Origin: Planctomycetaceae bacterium
GTDB taxonomy: Bacteria; Planctomycetota; Planctomycetia; Planctomycetales; Planctomycetaceae
Length of the DNA: 21,896 bases
Reading direction: 5' to 3'
Assembly (NCBI GenBank): GCA_029259875.1
Contig: JAJDEK010000578.1
Location: 1-21,896 of the forward strand
The position numbers and the translations under genes are program-made. Shown here in pieces: positions 15,404 through 21,896 of this stretch. The notes beneath the pieces are model-generated. The model had not been told where the DNA came from. It ran no database searches and saw only the letters and a list, made by a program, of their open reading frames with translations. Every line of letters begins with the position of its first letter. The first letter of the stretch is position 1.

Positions 15404-17056
15404 TTACAAGGTTTCTTTTGAGAACTTAGCAATGAGATTGCCGATGAATCTCAGAATTCCTTTGTCCAATGTCGCTTTACCATCAATAGTATCTTCTTCT
15501 TTTTTCATGACAAAGGTAAAGGTGTCATCAGTATCCATCAGAGATTTTAACGCTATTTCACGCATCTCTGGATTCCCTTTCTTGCCCCGAAGTTTGTTGA
15601 TCATTTTCAACCAAGGAAGTGCCTTCACATTCAGTTCAATCACATTAGGGTTGATTGTTTCGGGAGGGGCTTCATTAACTAGCTTGGTAGCTGCTTTGAT
15701 GCGTTCTATCGCGTTAGGGCCAGCGGCCATCCAAAGTGCATCGGGTGTACTTCCCACGTACAAAGCCTCCCCTGCTCCAAACAGTTCATAAAAACCAGCC
15801 TGGTATTGTTTTTTGATATTGATTTTATGAATGTTCAAAGAATCTTCCGTTACGACATCAAGCTCAACAGTTTGATCAATCAGTAATTTTGGAAGAAGTT
15901 CAACAACCTCTCTGAGTTTAGCACCGTCTTTTGATCGAATCCCTCCCAGCAGTTCATTTTTTCCATCAGCAACAGGGTTCGTATCGATAAATGCATCAAT
16001 CATAGATGTTTCTTTACCCGCATCAAACATTTGAATCACGAGTTCAGAAACTTTTGTGGCAGCCGTCTTTTGATCGCCAGTTAAACTTTCATTTTTTGTA
16101 ATACGTTCTTTCAAAGTGGTCAGAAGCAATTTGTAAAATGCGGTGATATTTTCTTTTCGCATTTCATCCAGTGGATGATTTATCCTGCCATTAAGAATTC
16201 CATCTTGCTTCACTGAAACATTGGCAAAATAACTGGGTTTTGTGGCAAACTGTTGAATGCTGTTATTTAGGTCAGTGCCTTCAATGGCCTTTAGTGTGAA
16301 GTCCAGGCGGCCCTCATTCTTTGTAGAGTCTGTCGTCCACCCGATAACCATCTTTTCTGACTCAGCAAACAGCCGCTCTACTTCATCCATCTGGTGAGCA
16401 AAGACAAGTTTTCTGAGTTCAAATGCACTTTCTGTTTCGTCTCGTTTTTTCTTGATTGCAGCAAGTAACTGCTTACGCGTATTGTCCATTGTTTTTTTAC
16501 GTGCATCGACTCCATCTTTTTCATTCGTAATCAATGCACTGAAGTCGTATTTTTTGTTCAAGAGCTCTTGAACTCTTTTGAGCGGATCTGTGATTTCTTC
16601 CACTTCGGAGAGTTTTTCAGAGATCACGACATACTTGAAATCTTGCAAGTACTTCATAAATCCTTGAAAAAGATTATCCAATTTGTAAGGACCATTCCTT
16701 TGTTTTTTTGAAGTGATCTCAAAAACTTCCAGATTATTCCGAAAATCTTTTAATTTGCTGATGGGAAGGATTAATCGATAACGCTCCTGCTGATTCTCCC
16801 CGAGCAAGATATCAATTCTCATTGGGCGTTGTTTATCAATTCCATCAAGGAATGTGGGGAGTATTTCATCAAGATTATTCCAGCCCTTCTTGTCATTGGC
16901 TAGATCCAACACCAGATATTTCAGGTCTGCAATCATGCCATCTGCATTAATTTGCACAAGTGAGATATTGGGGGCAGACGCGTTTTCAGCAATCACAGCT
17001 TTTGGGATAAAGAATCCAATTGACAGGACTAAAGCGAAATGAGCAATGCGGCTCAT
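15404..17056 (-). CDS. Exported protein of unknown function
   Basis: The 550-residue product begins with a signal peptide: MSR, a hydrophobic core and a likely cleavage after AVIA (residue ~23). ATG 17056 is chosen over the in-frame start at 17131 because GGAGG stands 6 nt before it and the signal then comes first. No further membrane segment is visible, so it should be secreted or periplasmic. I recognise no family. It is Lys-rich with few Cys, and has helical charged stretches such as RKKTMDNTRKQLLAAIKKKRD. The remainder alternates strand and helix. The C terminus (DDTFTFVMKKEEDTIDGKATLDKGILRFIGNLIAKFSKETL region) carries no known motif. The two minus-strand genes here are separated by 374 bp, so shared function is not implied. 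Confidence 0.8.
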   Translation of the reverse strand: MSRIAHFALVLSIGFFIPKAVIAENASAPNISLVQINADGMIADLKYLVLDLANDKKGWNNLDEILPTFLDGIDKQRPMRIDILLGENQQERYRLILPISKLKDFRNNLEVFEITSKKQRNGPYKLDNLFQGFMKYLQDFKYVVISEKLSEVEEITDPLKRVQELLNKKYDFSALITNEKDGVDARKKTMDNTRKQLLAAIKKKRDETESAFELRKLVFAHQMDEVERLFAESEKMVIGWTTDSTKNEGRLDFTLKAIEGTDLNNSIQQFATKPSYFANVSVKQDGILNGRINHPLDEMRKENITAFYKLLLTTLKERITKNESLTGDQKTAATKVSELVIQMFDAGKETSMIDAFIDTNPVADGKNELLGGIRSKDGAKLREVVELLPKLLIDQTVELDVVTEDSLNIHKINIKKQYQAGFYELFGAGEALYVGSTPDALWMAAGPNAIERIKAATKLVNEAPPETINPNVIELNVKALPWLKMINKLRGKKGNPEMREIALKSLMDTDDTFTFVMKKEEDTIDGKATLDKGILRFIGNLIAKFSKETL

Positions 17057-17430
17057 ACATTTCCTCCGTGATGTATTTCTGGGGATCATTGGTGATCTGC
17101 AATTAATTGCTTGGGTTTGATTAGACTTCAATATGAATCAGCTTGTGGTTCAAAATCTACAATTTCAAGATGTTAGTTTATAATGAAAATATTGAATAGG
17201 GAACTCTGGTTGAAGAAATAGCTAAAGTCGAAAATCGTTGAAATCTAAGTCCAGCTCGATTGGTGAATTCAGTGTGCGATTCTATTGTTCAGTGTTTTGT
17301 TTTAGAGCTTTGACATGTTCAGAATAAAATTCGGCGGGAACTCTGCAAAATAGTTACGTATGTTTGTCAACAATTGAGGAAAAAACAGAACTAAGGCACA
17401 ATTTACAGGACAATCGATTTACATAAAAGC
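17057..17430. other. 374-bp intergenic region without a gene
   Basis: It lies between two minus-strand genes and holds the GGAGG ribosome site of the left one. I saw no convincing promoter pair; a lone TTGACA-like match on the minus strand (17370-17365) lacks a -10 at the right distance. No RNA gene or repeat was recognised. Confidence 0.5.
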
Positions 17431-19923
17431 TTACAAGTTTTTCGGTTGTGCCTGTGGGGCTGATGTTTCGAGCTGACCATTTGGTTGAGCTTGAATACCG
17501 CAAATCAGTCCCAGGTAACCCGATATTTTTTCTGTAGGAGTATAAAGATTGCCTCCTAGTAGCTTTTCTATTGCGGAGATATTTCCCTCAATTGCGGAGG
17601 CTGCACTAAGCGTATTGAGCATGTCTTCTCTCAAAATAGGGTCTTTAAGAGCGGTAATAAATTGGGTCGCCTGTTCAAATTGGGTTTCATTCATCAAATT
17701 CGACAACAACTGTAGAGAAAGCTGTCCTTTCCACGCCTTTTTCAAATCTGACTGATTGATTTCATGTGCTGCTTGTTCTGGTCTCCCATTTTTCACTAGA
17801 GAAGTTACCTGTCGAATCAACAAATCCTCTTTTAATAATCCAGGAACTTTGTCATTCAAGGTCTTCTTGATCTGCGATACTAACTCATTGTTATTCTGGT
17901 CTACAGACTGAATAATGACAGCAGGCAAACTGGATTGTAAAAGTGCATCTTTGAGATTAACATCTGAAGTCTCCTGGCTTTTCAAAGCGATTTTCCAGGC
18001 GTCTGTGGCTAATTGAGATCGAGATGCTTGCGAAAGAAGCTGAACCAAAAGAGCGAGTCTATTTTCAGCAGCAGATTTTAAATTTCGCAATTGTTTTCGG
18101 TAGTTATTGATCCCTCTTCTAACACGATCATTGCTACTCAGGTTCAGAGCATCTTTTATTTCCTCTTTAAAATTAAAGTTGGATGTTTCATTTAGTTTAC
18201 TTTGAACAGCATCGACACTTGGGGCGATCGCACGGATTGATTGTACGGCATTATTGAGGAATTTCGCTGCTTCTATCTTTTTTCCTAACTTGGATTCGAC
18301 ACAGGCAATTTGAAGATTCGTCTGAGCCAACATTTTTAAAGGTGCTGCGATAGGAAGAATAAGCTTGTTCACAGCTTTGATATTTCCCAATGTTATGGGG
18401 ACAGGCAGAGGTGTGCTCGCTAAAAGTGATTTTGACTTTTCCAAAAAAGTCTGTGCCGCTTTGGGTAGCTTAAGTGAGATTAACTTTTTAGCACAAAGTG
18501 CATACATATAAGCGCTTCCAGTTGAAGACAGTTTCGATTCAGCAGATTGAATTAAGGATGTCTCTGGTTTTTGCTTTTGACCGGCAGACTGTTTTATTTG
18601 TGATAACGCCCACTCTGTCACTGCTTCTGTGCGATCCATAGGTTCTGGTGCAATTGCTGCCCAGTTTAAAGCGTCTTGTGGATATCCTTTGGCTATGAGA
18701 ATCAATGTTACTGCTACCCATTGAGGAGAGTCCCATTGTTGATGCAGGTCGATTAGGGATTCAAAATCATACTGATTCGTTTCTCGCGCAATTTGAAGGT
18801 AAGCTGATAGTTGAGCCAGGCTATTCTTTTTTTGATATTTTTTTATTAACGTTACAGCCAGTTCTTCTTTACCGGCAGCAACCCAGAATGCAGCAAGTCG
18901 CGCGGCGAGATCAAGTGTGTCTCTACCCCCATATTCGGGAATTTGCTTCGAGAGTTGTTCAGTCTGTTCCAGTGTTTTCTTCAAACCAGAAGCCTCTTTT
19001 GCTTTTAATTGAATCCAGCCGATTTCGATCAAAGGAAAAATTTTATAAAAAGGAAGAGGCGGACTTACCGAATCAATACGGTCGATTTGTTCCTGAGATG
19101 ATTTAATATCACCAGAGACTGCATAGGCTTCAGCGGCTAATCGTCTACTATAAGGTTTACTACGATTTTCTCTGACGCGAGAAAGTTCTACAATTGTTTC
19201 GAGCGCTTCTTTTTGAACTGCTTCCGCAGACTTCTGGGGCTTTGGGGACGGATTGCTCGTTCCATTCTTAAGATTAGAGTTGGCATCAAGAGAATTTGTT
19301 TTGTTATTGGTGGGAGTGAGGAACGAATTTTTAGATGCATTGGAAATAGCTGAGTGATCAAAAGGCTTGCTCAATTCTGAACCACTGGGAACACGAGTTA
19401 AGTAGTAATAACCACCCCCTAGTGACACAACAACCAATAACACAATAGCGATGAGAGGTAGTTTCGACTTTTTCTTTTCCTTGGGTTCTTCCTGTTCAGT
19501 CGATTTATGATCTTTAGCGTCTGGGTCTGGAACCAGAAATACAGGAGCCAAGCATTCTGAATTCCGGCACTTGACTTCTTTTCCTACCACTTTGGAAGAC
19601 GCAAATCCGGGTGTATCACACATCGGACACACAACGCGAAACATTTTTCCCTTAACAGGTTTCCGCAATAAGGAGATCACTTTAGTTGTTTGTTGCTGCC
19701 GCTCTAAATCGAAGGGATCATCGTCGGCAATTGTTTCACGTTTCGTTCGTTTGTTAGCAGGAGCTTTCTTTGAAGAAGGTGCCTGGGATGGCTGCTTAAT
19801 TCCACTTGCTGTTCCAGAAGCAGATGAGCCAGACGCAGACATGGATGCGCCACAGAAAGGACAATCTGCTGCGTCTTCATCAAGGACTGAGGCACCACAA
19901 GAGGGACAAGTTGGAAGATCCAT
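17431..19923 (-). CDS. Zinc-ribbon, single-pass membrane protein with helical repeats
   Basis: The 830-residue protein has three parts. The N terminus is a double-CxxC zinc ribbon (C6, C9, C21, C24), then a Ser/Ala/Lys-rich linker, then a second CxxC site (C99, C102, C119, C124). A basic stretch precedes one membrane segment at about 154-176 (LPLIAIVLLVVVSLGGGYYY). The last ~600 residues are mostly helical with TPR-like alternation (for example AVTLIKKYQKKNSLAQLSAYLQIA). Basic residues before the membrane segment suggest the zinc ribbons face the cytoplasm and the helical domain faces outward. This layout is common in planctomycetes. The role is not known; binding of protein partners is the natural guess. 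The ATG at 19923 has no strong ribosome site. Confidence 0.82.
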   Translation of the reverse strand: MDLPTCPSCGASVLDEDAADCPFCGASMSASGSSASGTASGIKQPSQAPSSKKAPANKRTKRETIADDDPFDLERQQQTTKVISLLRKPVKGKMFRVVCPMCDTPGFASSKVVGKEVKCRNSECLAPVFLVPDPDAKDHKSTEQEEPKEKKKSKLPLIAIVLLVVVSLGGGYYYLTRVPSGSELSKPFDHSAISNASKNSFLTPTNNKTNSLDANSNLKNGTSNPSPKPQKSAEAVQKEALETIVELSRVRENRSKPYSRRLAAEAYAVSGDIKSSQEQIDRIDSVSPPLPFYKIFPLIEIGWIQLKAKEASGLKKTLEQTEQLSKQIPEYGGRDTLDLAARLAAFWVAAGKEELAVTLIKKYQKKNSLAQLSAYLQIARETNQYDFESLIDLHQQWDSPQWVAVTLILIAKGYPQDALNWAAIAPEPMDRTEAVTEWALSQIKQSAGQKQKPETSLIQSAESKLSSTGSAYMYALCAKKLISLKLPKAAQTFLEKSKSLLASTPLPVPITLGNIKAVNKLILPIAAPLKMLAQTNLQIACVESKLGKKIEAAKFLNNAVQSIRAIAPSVDAVQSKLNETSNFNFKEEIKDALNLSSNDRVRRGINNYRKQLRNLKSAAENRLALLVQLLSQASRSQLATDAWKIALKSQETSDVNLKDALLQSSLPAVIIQSVDQNNNELVSQIKKTLNDKVPGLLKEDLLIRQVTSLVKNGRPEQAAHEINQSDLKKAWKGQLSLQLLSNLMNETQFEQATQFITALKDPILREDMLNTLSAASAIEGNISAIEKLLGGNLYTPTEKISGYLGLICGIQAQPNGQLETSAPQAQPKNL

Positions 19924-20250
19924 AATCAGTAGTCCGATATGTTAAAATTCTCAGGGTATTGAAAGTGTTAATTAGCGAAAACGCGGTAGATTGGAACGTT
20001 GAAAGTATATTTATATGACTACACTTAGAAATGCATTAATAAGTATTTTGAAAAAAGACCGCTAGTCCTATTCTATACGGTAGGTAGCCTTTCGTTCAAG
20101 GATTATCTACTACCCCGCTAGCATCTTTGGTTAAAGGAGATATATTTGGTGATGCGATATGACTGAATCGGCAGATTAACTAAACAGATCTCCTGTTAAA
20201 ACAGATTGTAGCCCGTCTTAAATCAAATATTTCGAAGGAGTAGAATATAG
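19924..20250. other. 327-bp divergent spacer with candidate promoter
   Basis: It separates the zinc-ribbon gene (left, minus strand) from the GAF gene (right, plus strand). A possible plus-strand promoter is TTGAAA (20048-20053) with TATTCT (20069-20074), but the 15-nt spacing is short. An AAAGGAGA (20133-20140) has only very short frames after it. Nothing else was recognised. Confidence 0.4.
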
Positions 20251-20757
20251 ATGCAACAGCAGGTTGATGAGATATTGGAACAGATCGGGGAAGCTTTTCA
20301 GGAAAAAACGTTCGCGCCTGTTTTGGACCGAATAATGGAACTATTGAACGGTAGAGCCATTGGAATATGGCGCTGTGATGATAAGGGGCAGTTACTTCAA
20401 ATAGGCTTTCGCGCAGTCACTGAAATGGATGAACATGTACGTAAACAATTTGCTTCAATTACAAAAAGTGTTTCATTGGAAAATACTGGCTTAGGGATCG
20501 TAAAAGCCGTTGTCGAAAGAAAACCTGCGATTGGAACTTTGCAGGTAGGGGAATCTGGACTTCAAGGGTCTTCTGAATGGCTTAAAAAGTTTGGGGCACA
20601 ACAATCATATGCTGTGCCAATCTTTGAAGACGATCAAGTTGTTGGAGTCTTAGCGATTTCAACCACTTGCGTTCATCAGATTGGAGATATTGAGTGGGAG
20701 AGTCTAAAGGAAATTGCTGAAGGAATTGGCGAGAAAAATTTTTTAGGGATGTTTTAG
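20251..20757 (+). CDS. GAF-domain protein
   Basis: The whole 168-residue protein is one GAF domain: helical start (VDEILEQIGEAFQE), strands (GRAIGIWRCDDKGQLLQIGFRAV) and a characteristic end (SYAVPIFEDDQVVGVLAIST). GAF domains bind small ligands such as cyclic nucleotides, or mediate contacts. There is no output domain, signal peptide or membrane segment, so it probably acts by binding a partner. AAGGAG lies about 10 nt before the ATG. It is about 5 kb from the FHA-cyclase, so a link through a cyclic nucleotide is speculative. The next gene starts 176 bp downstream on the same strand. Confidence 0.85.
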   Translation: MQQQVDEILEQIGEAFQEKTFAPVLDRIMELLNGRAIGIWRCDDKGQLLQIGFRAVTEMDEHVRKQFASITKSVSLENTGLGIVKAVVERKPAIGTLQVGESGLQGSSEWLKKFGAQQSYAVPIFEDDQVVGVLAISTTCVHQIGDIEWESLKEIAEGIGEKNFLGMF

Positions 20758-20933
20758 GCTACCAAATTGATTATGATTTACTAAATAAAAAAAGTGGAAT
20801 TCTCAAGGGTTGATTCGCTGAATATCATTCGGGTATGAGTCAAGAAGAGTGAAGTCGAAACGTCGGCTTTGCTTTCTGAATTAATCTGAAATAAAGCGGG
20901 ATATATGGTTCACATTCTTCAGGTTTTCGTAAG

Positions 20934-21896
20934 ATGAGTCGTTCGAATCCATTGCACTGGTCATTTCCTATTGGAACCTGGTTTCTAGCACAGGTTCGTG
21001 TCAGCATTTTTCTACCTGTATTGCTGCTGGTATTTTGGGCTCATTACTCATTGGGATTAGGAATCGCCTTATTCAGCATCCTTTTTTTGAGTGTCTTTCT
21101 TCATGAGATGGGGCACGTTGTAGCCTGTCGAATGACTGGTGGAGAAGCCGATCAGATTGTGTTGTGGCCTTTAGGAGGGCTTGTTTCTTGTAATCCTGCA
21201 CATTCAATGTCTGCCCGAATTTTGACTATTTTGGGGGGGCCTATCGTCAATCTGCTGCTCTGTGCTATTACGATTCCTGCAGTAATCTGGTCAGGTGAGC
21301 TTTCACAATCTTTGAACCCATTTAAATTACCTGCCGTTGATTTAGATAAGAATCTTGGTCAGGCAGTCCTTTTAATGATATTCAGTATTAATTGGCTACT
21401 TTTATTGATCAATTTGATCCCTGTTCTGCCTCTGGATGGTGGAAAAATTTTACAGGTCTTTCTTTCACGTCGTTTTGATGAAACAGTAGTGCATATGGTC
21501 CTGCTCAATGTGAGCTTCTGGATTGGTGGTCTTGGGATGGTTATAGGCCTCTGTAGTTTAGCTGTATGGGTTGTCTTTTTTAGCGCATTACTGTTAATGC
21601 TTAACTTGTTAGAGTTTTCAACGGTTTCCAGTCAGGATTCATTTGATGATTCCACTTTTGGATACGATTTCTCCCAGGGTTATACAAGTTTAGAGCGATC
21701 TAGCAGCCAGTTGAGTGAGAAAAAGAGCGGCTTTTTCCAGAAGTGGCGGAAAAATCGAAAACTTCAGAAAGAACAACGTGAACGCGAAAAGAGTTTGAAT
21801 GCTGAAAAACAACTTGATTTATTGCTGCATAAAGTGCACGAATTTGGGTTGGAATCACTAACTCCGAAAGAGAGACAGCAGTTAAATCAAGTGAGT
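20934..21896 (+). CDS. Site-2-protease-like membrane metalloprotease (M50), 3' end cut off
   Basis: The 321 codons present run open to the window edge. Membrane zinc proteases of this family cut within the bilayer. The catalytic HEMGH is at 57-61 inside a hydrophobic helix, and the third zinc ligand Asp168 is in NLIPVLPLDGG (160-170). Helices surround them (for example 26-55, 141-165, 188-213). After about residue 215 the protein becomes hydrophilic, then basic and coiled-coil (KEQREREKSLNAEKQLDLLL). It ends in SLTPKERQQL, a motif resembling the C-terminal tail of many bacterial rhomboid proteases. The ATG at 20934 has only a weak GTAAG upstream. The substrate is unknown. The protein may end soon after the window. 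Confidence 0.9.
   Translation, partial: MSRSNPLHWSFPIGTWFLAQVRVSIFLPVLLLVFWAHYSLGLGIALFSILFLSVFLHEMGHVVACRMTGGEADQIVLWPLGGLVSCNPAHSMSARILTILGGPIVNLLLCAITIPAVIWSGELSQSLNPFKLPAVDLDKNLGQAVLLMIFSINWLLLLINLIPVLPLDGGKILQVFLSRRFDETVVHMVLLNVSFWIGGLGMVIGLCSLAVWVVFFSALLLMLNLLEFSTVSSQDSFDDSTFGYDFSQGYTSLERSSSQLSEKKSGFFQKWRKNRKLQKEQREREKSLNAEKQLDLLLHKVHEFGLESLTPKERQQLNQVS

Noticed and set aside
17365..17370. Minus-strand TTGACA as a promoter for the exported-protein gene
   Set aside because: No acceptable -10 lies 16-18 nt downstream, and the gene start is about 300 bp away.
20133..20179. AAAGGAGA followed by tiny frames (for example MTESAD) upstream of the GAF gene
   Set aside because: The frames have 4 to 6 codons and show no leader-peptide pattern such as repeated codons or a terminator, so it is likely chance.
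1..21896. CRISPR arrays, insertion sequences, tRNA or rRNA genes
   Set aside because: No regularly spaced direct repeats, transposase motifs, tRNA cloverleaf or rRNA-like sequence was seen by reading; a dedicated scan could still find short RNAs.

Overview
The window looks like part of a chromosome from a planctomycete, with a Gimesia-like base composition of moderate GC. This is inferred from the gene content rather than from any marker gene. It holds several Ser/Thr kinases with a short planctomycete-style N-terminal extension, a DUF1080 lipoprotein, an FHA-class III cyclase, a zinc-ribbon/membrane/helical-repeat protein, and several large exported proteins I cannot name.

Layout. Positions 1-749 (-) are the 5' part of a degenerate Ser/Thr kinase that runs off the left edge; a possible N-terminal extension lies in another frame, joined at an A-run. 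Divergent from it, 1014-1823 (+) is a protein with receiver-like folds. Its 3' end overlaps a DUF1080 lipoprotein (1795-3099, -). Four housekeeping genes on the minus strand follow: prfB with a programmed +1 frameshift (3153-4263), ugd (4377-5708), rfbB/rmlB (5809-6831) and gyrA (6881-9670, TTG start). A 504-bp divergent spacer separates gyrA from a plus-strand signalling block. That block holds a transmembrane dCache Ser/Thr kinase (10175-12394), an FHA-class III nucleotide cyclase (12431-14215), a 53-residue acidic protein (14447-14608) and a single-receiver response regulator with an acidic tail (14643-15239). A hairpin cluster (15298-15386) separates it from two minus-strand genes, an exported protein of unknown function (15404-17056) and the zinc-ribbon/TM protein (17431-19923). 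The right end carries a GAF-domain protein (20251-20757) and the first 321 codons of an M50 site-2 protease (20934-21896).

How the genes work together. gyrA, rfbB and ugd probably sit in a loose co-directional cluster; RfbB and Ugd make dTDP-4-keto-6-deoxyglucose and UDP-glucuronate for surface polysaccharide. The most system-like part is 10175-15239. An extracytoplasmic ligand sensor (dCache) is fused to a Thr kinase, followed 36 bp later by a protein with a phosphothreonine-reading FHA domain fused to a cyclase, then a small acidic protein and a receiver. I infer a route from ligand to kinase to FHA-cyclase to cyclic nucleotide. The cyclase has Asp where adenylyl cyclases carry the base-reading Lys, so its product is uncertain. 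No mobile elements, CRISPR arrays, tRNA or rRNA genes were seen.
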